A stretch of DNA of 6,456 bases from Fidelibacterota bacterium. GTDB lineage: Bacteria; Fidelibacterota; Marinisomatia; Marinisomatales; TCS55. Shown here piece after piece: positions 1-5,828 of the stretch (the stretch's first letter is position 1; each line of letters begins with the position of its first letter). A model generated the notes under the pieces. It saw only the letters and a list, made by a program, of their open reading frames with translations. It was not told the DNA's origin and made no database searches. The DNA lies in NCBI GenBank assembly GCA_002712245.1, contig PASZ01000007.1, positions 41,615 to 48,070 of the forward strand, in the 5' to 3' direction. A program made the translations under genes and the position numbers.

Positions 1-1038
1 GAGGAGGTTTTTTATTTATTATTGACGGGTGATTTGCCAGATCAATTACAGCTATCTGATCTTCAAAATCAATTAAGAGTGCACCAAAATGTGCCTGATT
101 ATGTATGGAGAGTTTTAGATGCTATGCCTGAAAATTCACACCCCATGACAATGTTGTCCGTAGCTATACAAACAATGAGGGTTGAAAGTCTATTTGTTGA
201 AAAATTTAACAAAGGCACCACTAAAAATGAATACTGGAAATGGATCTTAGATGATGGAATAAAATTAATAGGCGCCTTACCATCTATAGCTGCATTTATA
301 TACCGTAAGATAACAAAAAACAATGATCGAATTGATCCAGATAATAATTTAGACTGGGCTGGTAATTATGCTTATATGTTAGGCATTAATGAAAGTGATG
401 ACTTTAAAAAGCTTATGCGCCTTTATCTGATGCTTCATTCTGATCATGAAGGTGGCAACGTTAGCGCATTTAGCTCGCTTACCGTAGCATCATCCTTATC
501 ATCACCATTCCTTGCAATTGGAGCAGGTTTAAATGGTCTCGCTGGACCGCTACATGGTTTAGCAAATCAAGAATGTTTAAAGTTCGTTCTACAAATACAT
601 GATCATTTTAATGGAGCACCGAACAATAAAGATTTAGAAAAGTTTTGCTGGGATCGGCTAAATAATGGACGCGTCATTCCTGGCTATGGACACGCAGTTT
701 TAAGGTGCCCTGACCCAAGATTTACAGCTTTTATGAAATTTGGACAAGAGCATATTCATGATGATGATGTATTTAAAATAGTTGAAGCTCTATTTGAAGT
801 TGTGCCACCTGTTCTTAAAGAACACGGGAAAGCAAAGAATCCTTGGCCAAATGTAGATGCAGCTTCTGGCTCTTTACTGTATTATTATGGATTGAAAGAA
901 TTTAATTATTATACAGTGCTATTTAGTTTATCTAGAGTAATGGGTATGGTTTCTCAAATTGTAATTAATAGAGCTTTACGTATGCCAATTACAAGGCCTA
1001 AGTCGGTGACAACAGATTGGCTAAAGAATAATATATAA
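1..1038 (+). CDS. gltA: Citrate synthase, type I (mitochondrial-like), 5'-truncated by the window
   Basis: Citrate synthase condenses oxaloacetate with acetyl-CoA to citrate, the entry step of the TCA cycle in the cytoplasm. The reading frame is open from base 1, and the first codons (EEVFYLLLTGDLPD) already match the family, so the TTG at 22 is internal and the true start lies outside. By comparison with the pig enzyme, about 80-90 N-terminal residues are missing. The catalytic triad is visible: His at 553-555 in GPLHGLANQE, His at 691-693 in PGYGHAVLR, and Asp at 856-858 in NPWPNVDA. Their spacing of 46 and 55 residues equals that of pig His274, His320 and Asp375. HSDHEGGNVSAF and the C-terminal RPKS segment also fit. 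The close match to the eukaryotic type, rather than the allosteric hexameric E. coli type, suggests a dimeric enzyme not controlled by NADH. This last point is inferred from family knowledge. Confidence 0.96.
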   Translation, partial: EEVFYLLLTGDLPDQLQLSDLQNQLRVHQNVPDYVWRVLDAMPENSHPMTMLSVAIQTMRVESLFVEKFNKGTTKNEYWKWILDDGIKLIGALPSIAAFIYRKITKNNDRIDPDNNLDWAGNYAYMLGINESDDFKKLMRLYLMLHSDHEGGNVSAFSSLTVASSLSSPFLAIGAGLNGLAGPLHGLANQECLKFVLQIHDHFNGAPNNKDLEKFCWDRLNNGRVIPGYGHAVLRCPDPRFTAFMKFGQEHIHDDDVFKIVEALFEVVPPVLKEHGKAKNPWPNVDAASGSLLYYYGLKEFNYYTVLFSLSRVMGMVSQIVINRALRMPITRPKSVTTDWLKNNI

Positions 1039-1041
1039 TTT

Positions 1042-1797
1042 TTGTCTTTTCTAAAACCATTCTTAAATAATTTTATTCTAATACTGCAAAATCAAATAAA
1101 ATGGACCTTAGTAATTTTTACTAATTTTTTCTTTTTTTATGCCTGCTCATCTCACCCAGTAATCAATCCACATTTACCAGAATCTGGTAAAGTAAAAAGA
1201 GGCTATGCGTTATCTGTTGAAAATATTGCTCCTTATTTGTGGTATAGAGTTGGGCTTTCCGAAAAATCTGAAGTAGGGGTTCGCCTTGGTCTTCCGGTCT
1301 ATGGATCGGGAATAGACTATAGTCGCGTTCTTTATAAAAAAAATAATAAATGGGATTTACTTAATCTTGCTTGGTCAGTTAATCCCAATTATAATCTAGA
1401 TGCGACGTACTACAAATTTAAAACAAAAAAAACAGAAACTAATTTTCTTAAATCTAGATGGCTTGGCTTAAGAATGATGTCTATCCAAAAAGGAATTACG
1501 GGACATACTAGCAATCGGTTTGGGTTGTTATTCGGTTTTCAATCAAATCCAAGATGGGGTCTAGAGTTTGGCTACTTCCATGATGCAACAGCACTGCCAA
1601 TTACTGAGATATTCAATCCAAAATGGGATCCACTATCCGAAAATAATATTGATAGATTCTCAAAGAAGCCAATTAAAGATAATAATTCAGGATTTCCTTC
1701 TGAATTTTCAAGATTAACCGGTTTATCATTTAGTATATTTTTTGATTTAGATGCCCCTAAAAAAAATAATTTAATAAATGCTTTCAAAAAAAATTAA
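1042..1797 (+). CDS. Putative exported lipoprotein or outer-membrane beta-rich protein, unknown function
   Basis: This 251-residue protein is not recognised as a named family. A hydrophobic stretch (about residues 21-34, after Lys20) ends in FYAC with Cys35, followed by Ser-Ser. This resembles a lipoprotein signal with an imperfect lipobox, so a cell-envelope location is likely. The rest has alternating polar and aromatic segments rich in Gly, Tyr and Trp, such as SEVGVRLGLPVYGSGIDY, FGLLFGFQSNPRWGLEFGYF and LTGLSFSIFFDLD, as in outer-membrane beta-strands. The TTG at 1042, 3 bases after the citrate synthase stop, is the first start in frame and has no Shine-Dalgarno site. The nearby ATG at 1101 is out of frame. 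An in-frame CTG at 1084 would give a more standard signal-peptide length, so the start is uncertain. The 3' end overlaps the next gene by 20 bases. Coding is well supported; function is not. Confidence 0.72.
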   Translation: MSFLKPFLNNFILILQNQIKWTLVIFTNFFFFYACSSHPVINPHLPESGKVKRGYALSVENIAPYLWYRVGLSEKSEVGVRLGLPVYGSGIDYSRVLYKKNNKWDLLNLAWSVNPNYNLDATYYKFKTKKTETNFLKSRWLGLRMMSIQKGITGHTSNRFGLLFGFQSNPRWGLEFGYFHDATALPITEIFNPKWDPLSENNIDRFSKKPIKDNNSGFPSEFSRLTGLSFSIFFDLDAPKKNNLINAFKKN

Positions 1798-2653
1798 AGA
1801 ATATCTAGATAGATGTGTGGCTTCAAATTTCACAGGTAAATCAAGTGAGCATCCTATTATTGCACTTAACGCAATAAAAAATATCATTGGAGATAATCAG
1901 ATTGAACCTTCCAATAAGCTCATAGAATTATTAAAAAATAAAGCTCATCAATTTCCAGCTCGCGAAGATGATCAAAACATTTTAAATGAAGTAGCTAAAG
2001 ATGGGTTGGGATTGACAATTTTTGTTTCTGACCTAGAGGATGCTTGCCAAACAGGAATTCCTGATGAAATTGAAAGACAAGCCGCAAGGCTACAGTGGGT
2101 CAGTGATAATGGCCTAGGGGGATTAGAGGCACTTGTTGAGGTTGCTTTGCAAGATTTTGAAATACTTGGTACGTTTGCATTTCATTTATTACGATCTAAT
2201 TTTTTTAATCGAGATATAAAAAATACGTGGCCATATACCCGTTGTTTATTAAAAGAGATATGCAAGAAACCTTTGCCTGAGCCGCATGAGCAGAATGTGA
2301 TAGAATGCAATTTATTTAAATCAGAAAATAAACTCAAAATAATTGATTTGTGTTCCGCCCATCGATTATGGAATGGTGATTATGTTAGATCTATTGGGTA
2401 TAAAAGAGAAATTTCACATTGGGTTAATGATCAAGAAGAAAAAGAATACATAGAAGATAATAAAAAAGTAAGTAAAGACCTTCAAGCGTATTATAAAAAC
2501 GGAGGAAATTTCTTTATAGAAATTGCTGAGGAGTTAATTGACAATGATGAAGACCTAATCTTTTTAGAGTCACTTAGATATTTAATTAAATGCAGGGAAG
2601 ACTATCTTCCATACACATCATATCAAATTTCACAATTATTAAAAAAGAGATAA
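1778..2653 (+). CDS. Hypothetical protein, 291 aa, soluble and mainly helical
   Basis: I do not recognise this family. The 291-residue protein starts at ATG 1778, inside the last 20 bases of the preceding gene, without a clear Shine-Dalgarno site; translational coupling is likely. It has no signal peptide or membrane segment. It seems mostly alpha-helical, with an acidic, Lys-rich C-terminal third. Segments dense in conserved-looking residues are FPAREDDQNILNEVAKDGLG (residues 59-78), WVSDNGLGGLEALVEVALQD (107-126) and DLCSAHRLWNGDYVRSIGYK (190-209). The last contains a His-Arg-Leu-Trp-Asn-Gly-Asp run and a Cys that could suggest an active or binding site, but no known motif matches. It sits between an envelope protein gene and a DUF309 gene, and spacing places it in the same transcription unit. 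Length, base composition and tight packing argue for a real gene; no function is proposed. Confidence 0.78.
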   Translation: MLSKKIKEYLDRCVASNFTGKSSEHPIIALNAIKNIIGDNQIEPSNKLIELLKNKAHQFPAREDDQNILNEVAKDGLGLTIFVSDLEDACQTGIPDEIERQAARLQWVSDNGLGGLEALVEVALQDFEILGTFAFHLLRSNFFNRDIKNTWPYTRCLLKEICKKPLPEPHEQNVIECNLFKSENKLKIIDLCSAHRLWNGDYVRSIGYKREISHWVNDQEEKEYIEDNKKVSKDLQAYYKNGGNFFIEIAEELIDNDEDLIFLESLRYLIKCREDYLPYTSYQISQLLKKR

Positions 2654-2657
2654 TCAT

Positions 2658-3020
2658 TTGGATGAAATAAAAACAATAGATATTCTTTTTGAAAGAGGAA
2701 AAATTGAATATCAAAAAGGAAACTTCTTTGATGCGCATGAGATCTGGGAAGATCTTTGGTCGGATTATTATTTAAAAGATAGAAAGTTTATCCAAGGCCT
2801 AATTCAATTATCCGTTAGTTTTGTCCATCTAAAAAATAGTAATATGAAAGGAGCAAAAAGTCTCTTAAAAAAATCTCAAGGGAAATTTATGGAATTTGAA
2901 GGCGTTCATAGATCAATCAATATTGATAGATTGAAAAAAGATTTAGTTGAGCTAGAAAGCGAATATGAGCTGATTGAAAATATTGAAAATTTTAACTGGT
3001 CTTTGGTTCCAGAATTGTAA
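2658..3020 (+). CDS. DUF309 domain protein
   Basis: This 120-residue protein matches DUF309 (PF03745), small all-helical proteins of unknown biochemical role found in many bacteria and archaea. The signature is clear: GNFFDAHEIWEDLW at residues 21-34 (family pattern G.yfeAHEvlEelW), then RKFIQGLIQLSVSFVHLKN at 42-60 (family pattern R.f.QGLIqlAvafhHl), and a Lys-rich helical tail. The length is typical. The start is TTG at 2658, 4 bases after the previous stop, with a weak purine-rich AAGAGA upstream. The ATG at 2662 lies in another frame and hits a stop after two codons. The next gene follows 4 bases after this stop. Membership in DUF309 is confident; function is unknown. Confidence 0.9.
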   Translation: MDEIKTIDILFERGKIEYQKGNFFDAHEIWEDLWSDYYLKDRKFIQGLIQLSVSFVHLKNSNMKGAKSLLKKSQGKFMEFEGVHRSINIDRLKKDLVELESEYELIENIENFNWSLVPEL

Positions 3021-3024
3021 AATA

Positions 3025-3378
3025 ATGAACACTGTTGCTTTATATATTAAAGATTTTCAGAAAGGAACAATAGTTTCTGATAGACTCATTGCAATGGATT
3101 TAAGTGTTGAATTTATTGATAAGCATAATTTATTCTCAAATAATTATCTTTTAGCAATTATTGATTTAGATGATGAAGAATTTGGACGAATAGAATTTAT
3201 AAAAGATTTAAAATTTAACGTAAATTTCTTTATCATTGGCTATATGGAAAAAGTAATTAAAGATGCACACAATTCTTTCAAATCTTCAGGTTGCGACCTA
3301 ATTGTATCCAAAGCATCTTTACTCAAAAATATTGATAGCCTAGTAACTGAAATACTTAATCAGAAACATAAGACCTAG
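3025..3378 (+). CDS. Small degenerate CheY-like receiver domain protein
   Basis: This 117-residue protein looks like a stand-alone, degenerate response-regulator receiver fold. Visible elements are a beta-strand ending in acids (LLAIIDLDD, residues 42-50, with Asp48 a possible remnant of the phosphorylation site), a strand plus loop (NFFIIGYMEK, 67-76), a helix, and SSGCDLIVSKASLLKNI (87-103), which resembles the end of receiver domains around the conserved lysine (here Lys96). The paired acidic residues expected after the first strand are missing, and there is no output domain, so normal phosphotransfer is doubtful. ATG 3025 is preferred, 4 bases after the DUF309 stop. The frame is also open to an ATG at 2974, but its extra residues would be encoded within the DUF309 gene. 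It is probably the last gene of the left transcription unit. The fold assignment is an inference from pattern, not a firm match. Confidence 0.6.
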   Translation: MNTVALYIKDFQKGTIVSDRLIAMDLSVEFIDKHNLFSNNYLLAIIDLDDEEFGRIEFIKDLKFNVNFFIIGYMEKVIKDAHNSFKSSGCDLIVSKASLLKNIDSLVTEILNQKHKT

Positions 3379-3414
3379 AATGATATTTTTTTACACTCAT
3401 TGGTTGCCAATAGG

Positions 3415-3440
3415 TCATCAATAATTCTTGATGGGTTTTT
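3415..3440 (+). terminator. Candidate Rho-independent terminator
   Basis: A perfect 6-base inverted repeat, CATCAA at 3416-3421 and TTGATG at 3428-3433, with a 6-base loop, is followed by GG and five T residues (3436-3440). A U-G pair can extend the stem by one. It lies in the only sizeable gap, just after the receiver-like gene. The stem is short and AT-rich, so termination would be weak. The position supports the call more than the predicted stability does. Confidence 0.4.
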
Positions 3441-3461
3441 CTGATACACTTGGTAAATTTG
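3428..3461 (+). promoter_or_regulatory. Candidate Bacteroidota-type promoter for the QueD-like/transporter/folE/lipB/E1 block
   Basis: TAAATTTG at 3454-3461 matches the TAnnTTTG -7 element exactly. A TTG at 3428-3430 lies 23 bases upstream, at the long edge of the TTG-N17-23-TAnnTTTG spacing reported for Flavobacterium and relatives. Transcription would begin near 3467, giving an AT-rich leader of roughly 20-25 bases without a Shine-Dalgarno site before ATG 3491. The TTG overlaps the right arm of the candidate terminator. A sigma-70-like TATAAT at 3477-3482 is an alternative, but it would put the start point almost at the ATG and lacks a -35 box. The call depends on the host belonging to the FCB group. 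Confidence 0.33.
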
Positions 3462-3490
3462 AATAATTAATTTTTATATAATTTTTCAAA

Positions 3491-3898
3491 ATGAGTAATC
3501 CTTTTTTAACTAAAATTTTTTATTTCAATGCAGCTCACCAATATGGACATAAAGATTGGTCCAGTAAAAAGAACTGGGATGTCTTTGGTCCTGACTCAAA
3601 AATTCATGGGCACAATTACACACTTGAGGTTATGGTTACAGGGCCTATCAATGAAGAGACAGGATTCATTATTGATCTTGGCGATTTAAAAAAAATTGTA
3701 AAAACTCATGTAATAGATATTCTTGATCATTCTCAATTTGATGTTGAGGTTAGCTGGTTTAAGAATAGACAGCCAAGCTCAGAAAATTTAGTAAAATATA
3801 TTTGGCATCAAATTGAGCCCAGATTAAAAAATGCAAAGCTGTACCGCATAAGGTTGCACGAAACGCCAACTATTTTTACTGATTATTATGGAAAATGA
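3491..3898 (+). CDS. QueD/6-pyruvoyl-tetrahydropterin synthase family protein lacking the catalytic cysteine
   Basis: The family acts on 7,8-dihydroneopterin triphosphate, the FolE product. Members make 6-carboxytetrahydropterin (QueD, queuosine), 6-pyruvoyl-tetrahydropterin, or 6-hydroxymethyl-dihydropterin (PTPS-III, folate). This 135-residue protein keeps the three zinc histidines: His16 in FNAAHQY and His39 and His41 in HGHNYTLEV. It also keeps Asp79-His80 (ILDHSQF), the PSSENLVKYIW segment (95-105) and Glu124 (LHET). Aligned with E. coli QueD, the catalytic Cys27 falls on Asp35 (VFGPDSKIHGH), and the whole protein has no cysteine. Normal QueD chemistry is therefore doubtful; it may be a PTPS-III-like variant, which uses Glu in place of Cys, or a different lyase. 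It opens the right block after a 112-base gap, has no Shine-Dalgarno site, and overlaps the transporter gene by 11 bases. Family is sure; the reaction is not. Confidence 0.88.
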   Translation: MSNPFLTKIFYFNAAHQYGHKDWSSKKNWDVFGPDSKIHGHNYTLEVMVTGPINEETGFIIDLGDLKKIVKTHVIDILDHSQFDVEVSWFKNRQPSSENLVKYIWHQIEPRLKNAKLYRIRLHETPTIFTDYYGK

Positions 3899-4550
3899 TC
3901 AAAAGATAAAAGAACACTTTTACCATATTCTATCTGCTGTATTTATTGCATCATTAGTGACTTGTAACCTTATTGCAAATAAATTTGTAACCGTAGACCT
4001 GGGTTTTAAAGTATTTGTAGTATCCGCCGGCATTTTACCTTACCCAATTACTTTTCTAGTTACTGATTTAATTTCAGAGCTTTATGGACAGCAAAAAGCG
4101 AATAGGGCAGTTGCCTCAGGGTTTATAGCTTCCATTTTTGTTCTGATCTTCCTATGGCTAGGAGGTATTTTCACCGCAATTCCAGATTCAGTTGTAAGTG
4201 ATCAAACCTATAATGCGGTATTTAGAAATGCCTGGAGAATCATTGCAGCTTCAATGGTTGCCTATCTAATTGCTCAATTCATTGATGTTAGAATATTTCA
4301 TTTTTGGAAAAAATTAACCAATGGTAAGCATTTGTGGCTTAGAAATAATGGTTCAACAATTGCCTCGCAGCTTGTTGATACCACTCTTGTTATTTGTATA
4401 CTTTTTATTGGTGTTTGGGATTCTAAACAGATTTTAAATGGCATTATTGATGGATGGCTATTTAAAATGCTCATAGCTTTGATAGATACTCCAATCATTT
4501 ACGGTGTGATATATTTATTAAAAAATAAAATACCCATCCATCAAGAATGA
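3888..4550 (+). CDS. yhhQ: Queuosine precursor transporter, YhhQ/QPTR (DUF165) family
   Basis: This 220-residue inner-membrane protein belongs to the YhhQ/TIGR00697 family. E. coli YhhQ imports preQ0 and preQ1, precursors of the tRNA base queuosine. About six hydrophobic segments can be placed near residues 11-31, 41-60, 75-97, 117-136, 158-178 and 185-211. Family motifs are NLIANK (27-32), PITFLVTDLISELYG (53-67) and the polar stretch NNGSTIASQLVDT (153-165) near the fifth segment. Length is typical. ATG 3888 lies 11 bases inside the end of the QueD-like gene, so coupled translation is likely, and the pair supports a role in 7-deazaguanine or pterin supply. The stop TGA overlaps the ATG of a 24-codon frame. 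The exact substrate (preQ0, preQ1, queuine or another compound) cannot be read from the sequence. Confidence 0.92.
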   Translation: MENDQKIKEHFYHILSAVFIASLVTCNLIANKFVTVDLGFKVFVVSAGILPYPITFLVTDLISELYGQQKANRAVASGFIASIFVLIFLWLGGIFTAIPDSVVSDQTYNAVFRNAWRIIAASMVAYLIAQFIDVRIFHFWKKLTNGKHLWLRNNGSTIASQLVDTTLVICILFIGVWDSKQILNGIIDGWLFKMLIALIDTPIIYGVIYLLKNKIPIHQE

Positions 4551-4621
4551 AAACATTAATTATTGCAGTTTCAATGTGGATTTACAGAAAAGTAAAAAAT
4601 TATTATAAAGGGAAAGAATGA
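4547..4621 (+). CDS. Possible 24-aa small protein between the transporter and folE
   Basis: A complete 24-codon frame starts at ATG 4547, in an ATGA overlap with the transporter stop, and ends at TGA 4619-4621, in an ATGA overlap with the folE start. It therefore bridges the two genes exactly. The predicted peptide has a hydrophobic front half ([10 protein letters not shown], residues 4-13) and a strongly basic tail ([10 protein letters not shown]), like small inner-membrane proteins with the positive end in the cytoplasm. Two readings are possible: a true micro-protein, perhaps linked to the transporter, or a leader frame that carries ribosomes to the folE start. There is no own Shine-Dalgarno site. 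In AT-rich DNA such a short frame can arise by chance, so the case rests on the double overlap. Confidence 0.42.
   Translation: MKTLIIAVSMWIYRKVKNYYKGKE
4608..4613 (+). promoter_or_regulatory. Ribosome binding site of folE
   Basis: AAGGGA at 4608-4613, four bases before ATG 4618, is one of the clearest Shine-Dalgarno-like sequences in the window. Most other starts here (1042, 1778, 3025, 3491, 3888) have none. It supports ATG 4618 as the folE start and lies inside the last codons of the preceding 24-codon frame, so initiation may be both direct and coupled. Confidence 0.45.
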
Positions 4622-5181
4622 AAGATAAAATTGATGATATATCAAAAATAACTAAAGAATTAATTTCATCGATTGGCGAAGATCTTAATCGTGAAGGTTT
4701 AGAAAAAACACCGCTGCGAGTTGCTAAGGCTTGGGATTATTTTACCCAAGGATATTCAGCCAATATAGATGAAATTATCAATGGAGCTATTTTTGATGAA
4801 GAATGTAATGACATGGTTGTGGTTAGAGATATAGAGTTCTTTTCAATGTGTGAACATCACATGATCCCTTTTTTTGGTAAAGCGCACGTAGGATATATTC
4901 CCAATGGAAAAGTTATAGGTCTATCAAAAATCCCAAGAATTATTGATATGTTTTCAAGGAGATTGCAAGTTCAAGAAAGATTAACGCATCAGGTAGCAGA
5001 TACAATAAAAGATAGTTTGGACCCTATAGGAGTTGCTGTAGTTATGGAAGGAAGGCATTTATGTATGCAGATGCGCGGTGTTGCAAAACAAAATAGCTTT
5101 GCTACAACTTCTGCAATGCTTGGACAATTTAGAAAGTCTAGAGAAACCAGAGCGGAATTTTTGAGTTTTATAGGTAAATGA
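4618..5181 (+). CDS. folE: GTP cyclohydrolase I
   Basis: FolE converts GTP to 7,8-dihydroneopterin triphosphate plus formate, the first step of folate synthesis and of the queuosine and biopterin branches. The 187-residue length is normal for bacterial FolE. Zinc ligands are Cys78 and His81 in [18 protein letters not shown] and Cys149 in [11 protein letters not shown], spaced exactly as E. coli Cys110, His113 and Cys181. His80 and His147 correspond to E. coli His112 and His179. Other family blocks are GLSKIPRI (101-108), RLQVQERLT (115-123) and the C-terminal [11 protein letters not shown] (161-171). The N-terminal region carries the usual [15 protein letters not shown] segment. The gene is fixed by a Shine-Dalgarno site and by ATGA overlaps at both ends. 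Its product is the expected substrate of the QueD-like protein encoded upstream in the same block. Confidence 0.97.
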   Translation: MKDKIDDISKITKELISSIGEDLNREGLEKTPLRVAKAWDYFTQGYSANIDEIINGAIFDEECNDMVVVRDIEFFSMCEHHMIPFFGKAHVGYIPNGKVIGLSKIPRIIDMFSRRLQVQERLTHQVADTIKDSLDPIGVAVVMEGRHLCMQMRGVAKQNSFATTSAMLGQFRKSRETRAEFLSFIGK

Positions 5182-5828
5182 ATCAAAAAATTAATATAGT
5201 AGATTTAGGGAGAATTGATTACCAAACTGCTTGGGATTTTCAAAAAGAATTTCATAAAAAAGTTCAACTTGGGAAAGAGACCGACACTCTTTTTTTGCTT
5301 GAACATGACCCCGTATACACCCTTGGAAAAAATGCCAATAAAAATAATCTTCTTAAAAAGCCAAATTCAGAGGTTAAGGTTTTCAATGTTGAAAGAGGGG
5401 GCGATATTACATATCATGGCCCTGGGCAGCTTGTTGGTTATCCAATTTTAGATTTACATCGTTACCAAAAAAATATCTCATGGTTCATGAGAGCTTTAGA
5501 GGAAATATTAATTAAAACACTTTCTACATTTGGCATTATGGCGAACCAACGAGATGGATTAACAGGCGTTTGGGTTGGAGATGAAAAAATAGGTGCACAA
5601 GGTGTCAGAATATCTCGCTGGGTTACGATGCATGGCTTTTCATTAAATGTCAATACAGACCTAACTTATTTTGATAGTATTGTACCCTGTGGAATAACCA
5701 ATTGCGGCATTACTTCAATGAAAAAAATAATTGGAGATTCTCAAAATATGAATTTAGTAAAAAAGAGAATTGTGAATGCTTTTCACAATACCCTTATTTC
5801 GTCTACTAATAAAATGGAAGCGGTATAA
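5178..5828 (+). CDS. lipB: Octanoyl-[acyl-carrier-protein]:protein N-octanoyltransferase
   Basis: LipB moves octanoate from acyl-carrier protein to a lysine on lipoyl domains (E2 of 2-oxo acid dehydrogenases and GcvH); LipA then inserts sulphur. This 216-residue cytoplasmic protein has [12 protein letters not shown] (40-51), [20 protein letters not shown] (73-92), [20 protein letters not shown] (129-148) with the catalytic Lys137, and IVPCGI (168-173) with the catalytic Cys171. These match E. coli Lys135 and Cys169. Length is typical. ATG 5178 overlaps the folE stop as ATGA, and the stop shares one base with the following E1 start (TAATG). The tight link to an E1 gene makes functional sense, because the complex containing E1 needs lipoylated E2. 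No sign of truncation or frameshift. Confidence 0.97.
   Translation: MNQKINIVDLGRIDYQTAWDFQKEFHKKVQLGKETDTLFLLEHDPVYTLGKNANKNNLLKKPNSEVKVFNVERGGDITYHGPGQLVGYPILDLHRYQKNISWFMRALEEILIKTLSTFGIMANQRDGLTGVWVGDEKIGAQGVRISRWVTMHGFSLNVNTDLTYFDSIVPCGITNCGITSMKKIIGDSQNMNLVKKRIVNAFHNTLISSTNKMEAV

Noticed and set aside
22..24. TTG 22 as the true start of citrate synthase
   Set aside because: The same frame is open to base 1 and the residues before it match the conserved citrate synthase sequence, so the gene simply begins outside the window.
1101..1103. ATG 1101 as start of the envelope protein
   Set aside because: It is out of frame with the long coding frame.
2662..2670. ATG 2662 as the DUF309 start
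   Set aside because: It is out of frame and reaches TAA after two codons; TTG 2658 is in frame with the conserved domain.
2974..3024. ATG 2974 as the start of the receiver-like protein
   Set aside because: It would add 17 residues encoded within the end of the DUF309 gene. ATG 3025, 4 bases after that gene's stop, fits the spacing of the neighbours and begins with a plausible first strand.
3372..3416. Competing inverted repeats GACCTA/TAGGTC and ATTGG/CCAAT, as an attenuator or riboswitch
   Set aside because: The stems are 5-6 bases, share end bases with each other and the candidate terminator, and show no known riboswitch core. Chance is a sufficient explanation.
3477..3482. TATAAT as a sigma-70 -10 box before ATG 3491
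   Set aside because: Only 8 bases separate it from the ATG and there is no -35 box at normal spacing. It would imply a leaderless transcript, which is possible, but AT-rich DNA makes such a hexamer common.
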